Positions 45,286 through 57,820 of a DNA stretch of 64,000 bases are shown piece by piece. Position 1 is the stretch's first letter, and the number at the start of each line of letters is the position of its first letter. A program made the translations under genes and the position numbers. Below the pieces are notes generated by a model. That model saw nothing but the letters and a program-made list of their open reading frames with translations, was not told the origin of the DNA and did no database searches. Source of the stretch: Alisma plantago-aquatica (taxonomy: Eukaryota; Streptophyta; Magnoliopsida; Alismatales; Alismataceae); the NCBI GenBank assembly GCA_963693085.1, contig OY856409.1:1621101211-1621165210 (forward strand). Direction: 5' to 3'.

Positions 45286-48200
45286 GTGATGAATCTAGCT
45301 AACACAAACACATAAAATTTTTCTTTCTTTTTTGTTGTATATCTTTAGAAGTTAAGACACACACTTCAAATCCTTTTACACAAACACACATGTCATAAAC
45401 AAACCACAATAACTTTTCTTATTCTTCTCTTGATAGTTCAATGTATTCTAATACATGAATCATATATTCTAACAAACCACCTTAAAAGGAGGGCATATGC
45501 AAAGCTTTACAATTGATAAATATAACTCTTTCCTTTTCTCACCGTAGGACCTAGAGTGGAAAGGGATCGACACTGACTAATTCTACCTTAAAACACTACT
45601 ATCACTCTTCCATGGTAGGGTAGTTTTGAAATCTATAGCTATCTTCATCATCAACAAGGTTTCTTAAAAACTATTCAGTAAAGTGTGAGCTACTAGCTTA
45701 GTAAATGAAAATTCATCAAGTAGACAAGATAATACAAATATTCTTTATTAATTGGATTGCAACATAAGAAAATATAAGCAAGCTGTTAATTATTGAACTT
45801 GATGAGCAGTAATGTAAAATTCATCGATATACTAAATACTAAGAATAATTGAACACACATTTTTGAATCTGATTTCTTATATGTTTAGTCATTTGGTTAT
45901 TGACCTGGACCCCCATGAGGTCTACTACAACATTGGAGCATCACAACAAGCTACAATTCACTGTACAAGACTTAAAGTTGACCCGAGATTCTAAGTTTAC
46001 TAACCAGCTACCCAATCTACAATGGGTTTTACAACACCTGGCCTCGACAAATATATAAACTGGACAATTAAACTAGACTCCTCCTCTAAACCTAAGTACA
46101 CATGTGGAGACTCAAAGTACTCTGGTTTGAATTACTTACACGTGTGACTCCAGAAGGGCTGACACACTAAGTAGTAACTGAATTGAGTACCGATATTTTC
46201 GGATTATTGGATACTTATTTGAACTTTACTAAAACTTATTATCACTGGGATCTTCAGTTATTATTGGGTCAAATTGGGTATCACTGGAATCCCTACTTAA
46301 TGTTGGATACCCCTACTATTATTCAAGAAGTTCAACACACTGGGTTTAATCCCCCGTGCCCCACCGACATGCTCTGACTTTCTCTCCTGGACACTGCCAG
46401 TGGGTAATTCATTTCCTCCATTTTTTGTAGACCTTCACAAGAAATCTATAGTTTTTATGGTATATTACTGCCTAATGATTCTTTAGTTTCACCTTTCAAT
46501 GGGCTACTTAAGTTTTCTTAGCTTTAGCTTGTAAGTCAATCATTCCATTTTCTTTTTTGAACTTTATACTTCAACAATGCTATTGAATATTATACAAACA
46601 CATATAAATGATTTTGATGCTTTAAAAAGGACATATAGTTAAGCTGCTTACCTTGAATATCATATTCCACTTGAACTGAATCATCTGAGCTGTAATAAAA
46701 CAATTCTATGTATAAACAATGCTATCGATCTTCCAAATAGTATGCAACTCATTTTGAGTTGAATGATCTTTACTAAAATGAACTATTGACTTTCAATATT
46801 GTATTTCACATGTACTAAGTGTTGTATCTCACTTATACTTAATGCTTGTGCATTTCTAAATGTACTAGCATGATAAATGTTATAGAAATACCATATATCT
46901 TTCATACTAAGTATTATTTATTCTGTACTAGCTAATCTGTACTGATTGACTAATATTGAGAACTGTATATAACTTGAGTTGGCTAAATAAAACATCAAAT
47001 ACATTATTCTACAAGGAGTTAAGCATTATGTCATCTCATATTCATAACTAAAAGGAATTCAAGTTATATAATAGCATGTCATATCATGTATTCTTTACTA
47101 AGTATTTAGGAAAAACTCAGATAATCTGGTGCCTCTAAATTTCTTTAATTTTAGAACTCATACAAGTCATATACAAGCATTTAGAACTCAATATGTTCAA
47201 CTCTTTATATTTTCTAGTTATTTCAATCACCTATACCATAAAAAATTGAACTAGAGTTTATTGAGATACGAACAGTAGTATAGTTGACAAAACAATACAT
47301 GTTCTTCACATTTTTGCTTATGTTTTATGAAATTCATGTCTAAAAGGTGAACTTCCATCCATTTTAGGTTCAATTCTAAATATTGGTCTTGACTTTAATC
47401 TAGATAAACTTGGATTCCAGTCTACTGGACTTCAATCTGAGCTCCAAATCTCAAAGAACAACTATAAACAACTTAATTATGGGATAACAAACTCTAACGA
47501 CGCCTATTGAGGTTAGGAGATGAAGGAAAATGGTAAAGGACAACTTTTAGTTGGTGAATCGTCCAGTTTTGAGCAAGTGAACATAAAGAGAATGTAGGAT
47601 GCATGATAAAAAATACTAACCAAGTCGAATCTATAACAAAACCTTTGTCATCTGTAATTCTTTGTGTTCTTCCCCAAACATCACCCTAAAAGTCGCCTTC
47701 TCGTTTGTATTTTCTATGGTTTAAGGCTCTAACTATGTAGAAGATTAATATTCAAATCCAATGAAGTATCCTCAAATTTTGATAAGTATAGTAAAAGTTA
47801 TGGCCATTTTTATGATTGACTATTCTGGCAGGTTACGTAGGTTAAGTATCGATCAAACCCCCAATTTTCACCATTGGAAACCCGTCATTGGAAACCTATT
47901 TTCAAAAGCCCAGCTTTGGAAGTCCCACTATTTTGTCAATTGATGGTAATTCTTGTCAAGAACTAAAAGTGTCATAACTTTATCATCTTAACTCTAGTTT
48001 GATTCAATCTTTTGCATTTGATTCATAATAAAATTCTCTACAATTATATAGAAAATGTTTGTTAAAGCATTATTGAATAATTTCTTATTAATTAATTTCT
48101 CAAATATCTATAATATTCTTGCACATACATGTGTGGGTGATAACTATATCAAATAGTGTTTAAACCTTAATGTATTCTCAACACATGTTTTGTTTAACTT

Positions 48201-48345
48201 ATTGAAGAATAAATTTAAACAAAACCACAACATAAATCAACTAAGTCATAACAAAAAATGTTAATAATCATAAACAAAGGTATAATTAACATTAGAATTA
48301 TATTGAACTCTCAAATTACCATTAAAGTAAGGTATGGGTCGTACA
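45286..48345 (-). repeat. Probable 3' LTR of a minus-strand gypsy element (left end unknown)
   Basis: The right edge is defined by GGTCGTACA at 48345 followed by a pyrimidine run, which on the minus strand reads as a polypurine tract and then TGTACGACCC, a proper LTR start. The left edge could not be found, so the extent is a guess. The only longer frame (46183-46377, 64 residues) has no family motif. Confidence 0.4.
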
Positions 48346-48360
48346 CCTCTCCCCCCTTAA
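48346..48360 (-). other. Polypurine tract of a gypsy element
   Basis: On the minus strand TTAAGGGGGGAGAGG sits directly before a TG LTR start. Just upstream, TTTTAAGGATAAAACTC resembles the end of chromovirus-type pol ORFs (a short acidic NFKDK-like tail). Confidence 0.6.
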
Positions 48361-50534
48361 AGAGTTTTATCCTTAAAACTTGTAGGTATACAAGCATGGA
48401 ATACTGATATTTTCTTTTTGTTTATTAATTCATACACTTTTCTTATTCTAAATTTACATCTACATTCTTCTCTATTTAACTTTCAAAGTAAGAAACATGG
48501 TGTAGTAAACCATCTCAAATACAACAAGAACATCTCTATCTCATTCTAAGTTACTAAAAATATGTTTTCCTTTATACTGAGTACTCTTTCTTGAGGATCC
48601 ACCATCAGTTGGCATTTTGATATTTATGAAATCGTCTTATGTAATATTCTTTTCTATACTACTTAACACATAAAAAATTCAAAAAATAAAATATAATTTA
48701 TCCTATTTTGCCACATTAGGCATCAAATCTTGAAGCCCCATAATATGTAAAGATGACTTAAAATAACCATGTTGTACTTGAACTACTAACCAGTCAAGAA
48801 CACATGGCCACCTGATTATTCATTTTATTATGTACAATACACCCATGTACATGGATGAAGTTTCTTCTAAATCCTTGTTATGACCTTAAAATTATTATTC
48901 TAGAAACTTTTACCATAATATAATATTTCAAAACTTTCTACATGTCTCCTTTCACATAATTTCTTATTTATCCTTACTCTTCCCATCTCTTTTGGATTTG
49001 TGGTTAGAAGTTATATTAGTTGAAAGGATGACGACTATCTGGTTCAGCATGTTGGAACATTCAAGAGTCATTCTCCTTACTAAATGAGATAACTATTACT
49101 TCTCTATCTAAAATTTCCTTATTAGAGCAAGAGTAGTCAATTTTCGATGGATTTAGGGGATTGAATTCCACTGCATCAACAAGAGGATAATGTTTCTTTC
49201 TAGTCTTTGATTTAATTAAATACTGAGATGAGAAGGGATACACAACATAAACACAACTTATCACCTTATTCAATTTGTAAAATATCCATAACTCTTTCCC
49301 AAAGGTGATCACTAAAGAATCTCCCCCTTGAACTCTAATTAACATCAATCCAAAATGTAACTAAATCAAAGGGAAGCTTAGTCTGACCACCCTTTCATAT
49401 GAAACTGTAATATGCCAATCAGATCCTCAACTACCATTTCCTTATAATGATATGGATAGGTAAATATGTAGTTGTTGCTGGTGGAGCTAGCCAAGAGTAA
49501 AGGGAATAATAACAAATCATCTAAATAGGGATGTAAGATAGTTCGGATATGGTAATACTACTACCACCAAAAAACCTAATATAGGCCACACATGTGTGAT
49601 GTTGGATAAGTTTGAGTATAGAGCTTATCTGAATAAAGATAGCAAATACCTCATGGTCATCCACGTTTCTACAGTTTTCAAGAGTACACATATACAACAA
49701 TCAACATATAAGGAATAATATATGTTGTCCATTTCTGGGTATAGGGATTTTTTTCATCCTCTGTATTGTCAAAATTCTAACTTCATGTATTGTAACTTCT
49801 CATATGACCCTTTTTGTAATAAACTTTCCCTAATTAGGGTGACGTGCATCTTACTTATTTTTATCTTACCTTTCCAATCTCTACCTTTACCTCCACATTC
49901 AACTAGTCTTTAAAATGTCCTCTTACTTTGTCACTGTGTTCACTTTCAATGTAAAATTCTTTTTCTTTATTCTCAAGCAAGGAATGCTTATGAGAATGAG
50001 AGTATGATTGTGAAACTAATATTTCATCTTTCCTAACAATCTCTTACTACCTTCCCTTGATCCATGTCTAACTAATGAATTTTTCTATACACATACCTTG
50101 AATTGTTTAATATTTCTCACCCTTCATAGTTTCTTTAACAACTAGATTATCTATGATCTCACAATCCATGTATTTTTCTCATTGAAAATACTAATCCTTA
50201 AATATAGCATTACTAACTTTTTCCTTCAATTCTCATTTATGACCATGTTTATACACCCACAATTACATTTGTCAACATATTTTAGCTTTTATCATACTTT
50301 AATATCCAACATTCTCCTTCAAGCCCTTATAACTAAGATCACTATATGACACATCCTTTACCTAAATAATTTTACTTTGATAAGGGTCAAACCTTTCTGT
50401 TCACATGAAATTATTATGTTTCTCCAAATTTTCATAACCATGTAGCATACTCATTCATTTAACACTATCCATACCTTTTCCTAATCACATCTAGTAGCAA
50501 TGAATCCATTGAGGTACTCTAACACAGAATAAAA
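48361..50534. other. Gene-free stretch, probably decayed gypsy interior
   Basis: By position this should be the pol end of the minus-strand gypsy element whose polypurine tract is at 48346, but no reverse transcriptase or integrase motif can be read. The region is AT-rich with stops in all frames. Confidence 0.4.
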
Positions 50535-52422
50535 TGTTGGTATGTATGCCCAGAGAGGCAATCATATGATGGTTGTAATGGGGCATTAGATAAATGGTTT
50601 GATAATGATAAAGGTAATTTTGTCTATTATGTTTGTCTCAATCATGAGATGATGACACATACATAGTAGATGTATAAAGAAAGATGTTACTCGATGACAA
50701 ATGTCTTCAGGTTGAGGACCTGAACAATAAAATCATATGTATGCTAGGAGTATATACATTCTTCTTATTCCCTAGTTGGATATTACTATGGAAGCAAAAA
50801 ATATAAGAATAATACATATGACTAGAGTGTGTGTTGGTTGATGACAATATCTTATTAGTCATGATTTTTTATATCAAACCAAACACATAGGTACATGTTA
50901 GAGAACAATGTGTCAAACAAATCCACCCTGAGAGTGATATATGGAGACCATGGAATAGTAGTCAGAATCATCTCTCATAGTGATGGTGGTGATTATAGTT
51001 CTTATACCTAAAATCACTACTCTCATCACATGTTGTTTGATGTACTTTGACATCATAAAATGTGACCTTGAATAAGGGCTGCCATAAAGGTTATGCTCAA
51101 ATGCATAATAACACATGGGGTTTGAGTGTGAGAGATGTAATTGGTATTTATCCCTTCTATAATAGATTGATATCCTAGCCACTAGATAAGCAAGATTGAG
51201 AAATGTATGGCCACACTCATGTGATTCAATATGTTATATGTGAACTCACATGCATCTCAACAGTCAGCTCTAGTTCAAGGAACATTGATTGAACATTGAG
51301 AGGATGATATTTCCATGCCTCAAGTTCATTTTGGATATTAGAGAAAAAAGAACTATATAATCAGGATAACACTGATTATAAATTGTAGGTTGAAGTTGTT
51401 CACAAACTTTCCAAATTACTTGGGTAGCAAGGATGTGTTGCTAGATACCGCTCATTGCTTGTGATGTCATAAGTTGGTTATGGACGTTCATTGGTAAAAT
51501 AAATTGGGACCTATAGGGTCAGACACATAGGAATAACTTGGAATAAGAGTTTATTCATGAATGATCTTTAAGTTGGTTACTAAAGTGTTTAGGTATTCAA
51601 TTTAAACAACAATAGTTGAAAATTGGCTGACTGGACTGTAAACCCAGTTCAATTATTGAACTGATCGATTCAGGTTTTAGGTCAACTAGAAACAACAATG
51701 TCCGTACAATACATGAACTAGGGCGTGAACTGACATATTCACTTAGTGAACAAATTGACTCAAGGTCTGAAACGATCAGTTCAAGTGTTGAACTGCCTAG
51801 TTCAATGATCAAGATAGTTGGATCAAAGATTGATCTTACGTCATGTTGTACATTAATCGAATATTGAATGGCAATGTGATTTAAAGAGGAAAGCAATTGA
51901 ACTGACTGGTTCATCTATCAACTGACATGTTCAATAGGTACACCTATTAACCGACCAGTTCAATAGTGAACAGACTGGTTCACCATTTGTAGATTTTAGA
52001 AAATTTATGAAAATATGTCTCTTTGACTCCCACTCAGACTAAAAGTCCTGACCCTGACCCTCCTATAAATATAGGGGTAGTAGAGGCCTTCTAGATACAA
52101 CAATAATAAGATCCAACAATTGTTATCCTCTCTAATTGTGGTAACTAAGAGAGTTTGAGCAAGTCCTACCCGTAAAAGGGAGTGATAGCAAGGGGAGACA
52201 ATTGGGAGAGCAAGTCAACACCTGCACCCTAATGTTTAAAGGGACAACTCCTTCATGTTGGCTCTGGTAGCACAACATGGAGTACCTAATGGTCCATGTG
52301 GACTACTCTAGAAGCAAATAGACTTTTTCCACCTTCTAGGAGGACACTGTTAATCGCCGTCTGTAGTGATCAACCGGGAGTTGGCCACCGACAGCCGTCC
52401 AGGTGTGACTTGAGAAAGAAGC
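50535..52422 (+). repeat. Copia-type 5' LTR, left part
   Basis: It starts TGTTGGTATGTATGCCCAG, typical of plant copia LTRs of the long type, and runs collinear with the fragment at about 11.2-12.67 kb. A palindrome-rich block with many GAACTGAC and GTTCA motifs lies at 51600-51980, followed by a TATA-like CCTATAAATATAGGG near 52063. At 52422 it is cut by the CACTA element and appears to resume at 62053. Confidence 0.7.
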
Positions 52423-52439
52423 CACTACTACAGAATTGG

Positions 52440-53010
52440 CTTATAACGTCACTTTTAAAGGCGTCAGTTGTATAAATACACTGACAACCTAAACAATAAA
52501 GCGTCAGTTCATAAAATAAACTAACATCTATTTGTAAAGGGTGACCAGACACGGGTATCACTTTTATTCAGTGTCAGTTCCTTATTAAAAAACCGACGCC
52601 TAAAATTAACTGCCAAATTCAAAATTTCTAGAGAAAAAAATTCCCTCCAAAATTTAACATATGGCGTCCGTTATTAACTAATAAACTGACGACTAAAGGT
52701 TATTCACGAGATAGAAATTGGGCAAATTTTGGTCGTCAGTTTCACTACAATGACCGACGCTTATGGGTTTTCCCGCGCTGTTCGTGGGAAATTTTTCACA
52801 CCCTTTGAGCGTCAGTTTTGGAAATAAACCGATGACTATGGTTATTAATCGAGAATACTTTTTTAATCGGCATATGTAGATAGACGTCACTTTTTCTAGT
52901 TAAAATCGATGACTATCATTGAGAATAGGTGTCGGTTTGTTTGGAGAACCGACACATTTAGTTTTATGTGTCGGTTTATTTGAATAACCGATGCCTATTG
53001 TTAACTTAAT
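52440..53010. repeat. Left subterminal hairpin repeats
   Basis: About eight or nine units of 30-40 bases have the form GTCGGTTT, a short AT-rich spacer, AACCGAC (with variants such as GTCAGTT...AACTGAC). They are spaced roughly 50-70 bases apart. The same units, in similar form, fill 61600-62045. Each unit is itself a small inverted repeat. They are the likely binding sites for the element's DNA-binding protein. Confidence 0.88.
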
Positions 53011-53019
53011 AGCACCCGC

Positions 53020-53590
53020 GCGAGCCAAACTCTTCCCCCTTCTCTGTTACATCGATTCCACACATGCTTGGGTCTGGCGATCACCTCCGGTTCCTTGCTG
53101 TGCCACTGTTCCTTCCTCTGATCGCCGCCTTTCGTTCCTTGCTCTGCCGCCGTTCGTTGCTCTGGGTGCCGCGGTCCCTTCTCCTCTGTGCGCTGGTGCA
53201 TGTGTGCCTTCTCTGCCTGCTAGATCTCTGGCCACCACCCAGCTTCCTGCTAGCTTCGGCTCCTCCGCCACCCAGCTTCCTGCTAGCTCTGGCGCCTGCT
53301 CCTTCTCCTACTTGTGAGTTTATTTCTCCTTCTCCAAGCCACTACTCTCCTGCCCAGGTATATGTCTCTACCCTTCTTCTTCCTCCACCTCTTCTTCTTC
53401 CCGAACTGCTCCCTCTCCTTACCAAATGTGGATTAAAGCAAGGCCACAACTGTGTGGGCTGGCCACATCCATGGCTTTATTGGTCGACCACGGCCGTGCT
53501 GGCCAGCACGACCATGGTAGGCCAATACAGCCACTACCGTGGCCAGCCCACACAGTCGTGGCCTTGCTTTAATCCAACAACCATATGAGA
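53020..53590 (+). other. GC-rich leader exon region of the CACTA element
   Basis: This GC-rich block follows the subterminal repeats and has possible splice donors at 53314 (CTTGTGAGTT) and 53357 (CCCAGGTATATG). A donor here could pair with the acceptor just before the transposase ATG (TTTGATCATAG, 54362). I therefore read it as the promoter/5' leader exon. The Leu/Pro/Ser-rich open frames across it are probably not translated. The decayed CACTA at 41.3 kb has a similar block with donor CAAGGTAGGT. Confidence 0.6.
53429..53576. repeat. Near-perfect 148-bp palindrome
   Basis: Two arms of 74 bases meet without a loop at GTGCTGGCCAGCAC (centre between 53502 and 53503). The arms start TGGATTAAAGCAAGGCCAC and pair almost base for base. 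Pairing resumes outside, where CTGCTCCCTCTC (from about 53406) matches GAGAGGGAGCAG (to about 53600), followed by purine/pyrimidine tracts, so the imperfect arms extend to about 53390 and 53615. It lies in the leader intron or exon of the transposase gene. Confidence 0.92.
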
Positions 53591-54072
53591 GGGAGCAGGA
53601 GGAAGAAGAAGATACATTTGCAATTGAATACTAATGCTTGACCTAATTCTATAAATTTTGATGCATGTTGAATTAAGATATTAAAACCCTAATACTCATT
53701 TCACCATAATCTTGAATTAACTATATTGCTGAAATCTTATGATCAATCTATGTAAGATATTAAAACCCTAATGTTAAATCTCTAATTTTATAGTGATGTG
53801 TCACCCTAACATCTAAATGAATCCCTATTGTATGATGTAGATTGATGATAATGCATGAGCTAGTTTGAAATTTAGAAATCAATTATGAATTTCTCCATCC
53901 CTAGGTCATAATAATTTATGTGTAATCTTTATCTTGATGATGAGCCTGCATGGACACTCGAAATGTTGAAATCAATGTTATAGAATGACAAAACATGTAT
54001 TTGTTGGCCTAGAAACTCGTCCAAGAGTTACTCATTAGGAGTAAATCTTGGATAGTCCCCGGTTTGGGACTG

Positions 54073-54262
54073 TTCTTGAACACCTAATCTCACTTAGGAT
54101 GTAAGTGTATAATGTGTAGTTGGTTTTCAAGAAAATTTCGGAAACATTTCCCCGTTTGTTCTCTAAGTACATATGTACTTAGAGAACAACGGGGAAATGT
54201 TGCCGAAATTTTCTTGAAAACCCAATACACATTATACACTTGTGAGATTAGGTGTTCAAGAA
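54073..54262. repeat. Second long inverted repeat, 190 bp
   Basis: The palindrome centres on AAGTACATATGTACTT (54165-54180). Arms run out to TTCTTGAACACCTAATCTCA on the left and its complement at 54262. The left arm has about 8 extra bases (TTAGGATG). The arms include TTTTCAAGAAAATTTC and CATTTCCCCG and their complements. It ends about 100 bases before the transposase start codon. Confidence 0.92.
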
Positions 54263-54363
54263 TGGGATAGGTGGTACACATTTATTATATATAAGAATGA
54301 CAACACATGTCCCTAGACCCTAATGTTCTTGTAATATATACTTGTTTTCTCTTTGATCATAGA

Positions 54364-57300
54364 ATGGATAGATCATGGATGTCCATTCACAATCGCTGCA
54401 CCCCAGAGTTTATATATGGTCTTGACCAGTTTATTAGATTTGCCGAGGAACATAGGAAACAACCTGGAGATAGGTTCTACTGTCCATGTAGGCATTGCGG
54501 TAACAACTTGAAAGTCAGTACTGGTGATGAAATCAAAAGTCATGTCATGTGCAACGAGATTATACAAGGCTATACAGAATGGCACTGTCATGGAGAGATT
54601 TCAAACTCGAATCCAGTTGATGTCGATAGCAGTGCTTGTGTGGAAGAAGAAATTGCCTCTGATGACGTAGATGTGAATGAACCAGTAGACATCATTGATG
54701 CGATGCTGGATAGTTGTGGGGTAGAGCACATCGATCCACCTCCCATTTTTAAAAACATTATGCATGATTATGAGATATCGTTATACACAGGTTGTACTAA
54801 GTTTACGAAGCTTAGCACTGTGTTAAGATTGTATAAGCTGAAAGCTAACAATAGATGGAGCGATAAAAGCTTCACGTCATTGTTGTCTTTGTTGAAAGAA
54901 ATGCTTCCTGAAGGAAACGAGCTGCCAATCTCAACATACCAGGTAAAGAAATTGTTGTGCCCAATGGGAATGGATGCCAAGAAGATACACACATTCCCGA
55001 ATGATTGTGTATTATTTCAAAAGGACTATGTGGATTTGAAAGATTATCCAAAATGTGGTGCGTCACGGTATAAATTGACGACTTCGGGGGAGTCCAAAAC
55101 TGGTTCTCCTTCCAAGGTGATGTGGTATCTACCTATAATATCATAGTTTCAACGCTTGTTTGCCAATGTGATAAATGTGAAGAATTTGAGGTGGCATGCA
55201 GATGTTAAGAAAAATAATGATAGAGTCCTACGACATCCATCTGATTCCCCAAAGTAGAAGAAGATTGATCTATTGTACCCTGAATTTGGTGAAGAAGTCA
55301 GGAATCTAAGACTTGGGCTTTATACAAATGGGATGAATCCATACGGGACATTGGGCAACCAACATAGCACTTGGCCAGTCATGCTTGTTATATACAATCT
55401 TCCTCCCTGGCTGTGTATGAAAAATAAGTACGTAATGATGTCATTTTTGATATCGGGCCCTAAACAACCTGGAAATGATATCGATGTTTATCTCGAACCT
55501 CTGATTGATGACTTAAAGAAACTCTGGGGTGAAGGTGTGATGACCTATGATGCTTCACAAAGAGATACATTTCGTTTGCATCCTATGTTGTTTTGTACTA
55601 TAAATGACTTTCCAGCATATGGGAATTTGTCTGGATCTAGTGTCAAAGGAGCTAAAGCGTGTCCTATATGTGAAGAGAACACTGATTCAACAAGACTAAA
55701 ATATGGCGGTAAGACTGTATATCTCGGTCATCATAGGTTTCTTACAAAATTCCATCCGTATCGTAGGAAGTGCAAAGCATTCAATGGATTGAATGAGGAA
55801 CGGAGTGCACCTAAACCTATACCAGGGGAGGTTGTTTATGAAAGAGTAAAAGACTTTGTCAATGAATATGGTAAGAGATCACAATGTACTATGGACACAC
55901 AGAGTGACAAATCTTTATTCAAGAATAAGTCAATATTTTGGGATCTTCCTTATTGGAGTTCTTTGACAGTCAGGCATTGTATCAATGTCATGCACGTTGA
56001 GAAAAATGTCCGTGATAGCGTCATTGGTACTTTGTTGAATATACCAGGTAAGACTAAAGATGGGCTAAAATCCAGACTGGACCTACGTGAAATGGGAATA
56101 AGGTCAGAATTAATAGAATTACGTGAAATGGGAAATCAGAGAACATACTTACCTCCCGCTTGTTACACATTGTCTAGAAAGGAGAAGAAAGCTTTTTGTG
56201 AATGTTTGGTAAATGTTAAGGTGCCACAGGGTTACTCATCCAACATCCGTAGATTGGTATCAATGAAAGATCTAAAGTTGATAGGTCTTAAATCTCATGA
56301 TTGTCACACTCTAATGCAACAAATATTGCCTATGGAAATTAGATCTATATTGTCGAAGCATGTAAGGTTTGCAATCACCAGACTTTGTTTCTTTTTCAAC
56401 AGTCTGTGCAACAAAGTTATTGACCCTGATACTCTCGATAATTTGCAAAGAGAAGTGGTTGTTACCCTATGTCATCTTGAGATGTATTTTCCTCCGTAGT
56501 TCTTTGATATCATGGTACATCTTGTTGTCCACTGGACTAGGGAAGTGAAAATGTTGGGACCATTTTTCTTGCATTAGATGTATCCCTTTGAACGATACAT
56601 GAGCATTTTTAAAAGTGATGTTCGAAACCGATATCGGCCTGAAGGGAGTATTATTGAGGGTTATGTGGCGAGAGAGGTTATGGATTTTTGTAATGACTTT
56701 CTCAGTGATAATGGCACTCCTGGTAATGACAAGAATATTGAGGAGCAATTTGGCAAAGGAATTTTGGGATCACGGGTGAAAGTAATCAACCGTGAGCAGT
56801 TGCAACAAGGTCACTTGTATATTTTACACAACATGGACAAAGTGAGTGTTTATATCGAGGAACATACCAATTGCATAAAGAGACAATATCCTCAAGCCAA
56901 TACAATGTGGCTTGCTAGAGAGCATAACAAGACATTTATTAAGTGGTTCGAAGAGAAAGTCTTACATCAACTATCTCAAACACCAGATGATATTACTGAA
57001 ACTATCAAATGCCTCGCCTTTAAACCGAAATTGACTGTTATGTCTTATGAAGGGTATGACATTAATGGATTCACATATTACACAAAGCGCCAAGATGATA
57101 AGAGTGTCATCCAAAATAGTGGGGTCACCCTTCAAGCGTCGACTATGTTTTTTGCAAGTTCAAAGGATAAGAGTCCACGTGAAGCTAAAATGTCATATTA
57201 CAATGTCATTGAAGACATATGGGAGTTTGACTACATATATTTCAGAATTCCGCTCTTCAAATGTAATTGGGTTGATAACACCAAAGGAGTTATAGTGAAT

Positions 57301-57612
57301 GAATTGGGTTTCACTTTAGTGAACTTTGAAAAGATTGGCGAGAAGGGTGAACCATTCGTATTGGCATCACAGACAAAACAAGTATTTTATATTGATGATC
57401 CTGCAAATGATAAATGGTCGGTTGTTCTTCATGGTAAAAGACAGTTCATTGAAGATCCTATAGATGAAGACGAGTACTATGATAAGTATGATGACTCCAG
57501 TCCATTCTCAGTTGGGTTGCCAACACCAGCAAATATTGAAGCTAATGATGACTTGTATGTGCGTAGAGATCACAATGAAGGATTGTTAATTGATAAAAAA
57601 TCACAATATTAG
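54364..57612 (+). pseudogene. TNP2-type CACTA transposase with four TAG stops
   Basis: A single frame of about 1082 codons starts at ATG 54364, just after a splice acceptor (TTTGATCATAG). It holds a Transposase-associated N-terminal domain (MDRSWMSIHNRCTPEF, CPCRHCGNN), the TNP2 domain (PPWLCMKNKYVMMSFLISGP, TINDFPAYGNLSG, KGAKACPICEENT), a DUF4218-like region (MYPFERYMSIFKS) and a DUF4216-like C-terminal region (VNELGFTLVNF). TAG stops interrupt it at 55144, 55255, 56497 and 56575, with no frameshift. Two sites where relatives have Asp read Asn here: TNGMNPYG (TDGFNPFG type) and HCINVMHVEKN (HCIDVMH type). The enzyme would cut and join CACTA ends in the nucleus; this copy is dead twice over. 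Confidence 0.95.
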
Positions 57613-57820
57613 AGGCATGTTTATATTTTTTTATATGTTTTATTTTGCTGAATGTGAACTTTACAATGTCAATTACAATATTGCCTATGAATGTGAACTG
57701 TACAATGTGAATTTTACAATGTGAATTACTTTACAATGTGAATGTGAACTTTACAATGTGAGCTTTACAATATGAATTACTTTACAATGTGAACTTTACA
57801 ATGTGAATGTGAACTTTCAG
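57613..57820. repeat. Short imperfect repeats between the two CACTA genes
   Basis: The 10-base motif TTACAATGTG, in forms such as TTTACAATGTGAA, repeats about ten times between 57640 and 57815. The stretch ends in GAACTTTCAG, a possible splice acceptor, directly before the ATG of the second gene. Confidence 0.85.

Noticed and set aside
46183..46377. 64-residue open frame
   Set aside because: No recognisable motif, AT-rich context and no supporting splice or start context.
49061..49348. 95-residue minus-strand frame in the decayed gypsy region
   Set aside because: Does not show any reverse transcriptase, RNase H or integrase motif.
53064..53588. 174-residue Leu/Pro-rich open frame
   Set aside because: It spans likely splice donors and half of a long palindrome in a GC-rich leader; no family similarity.
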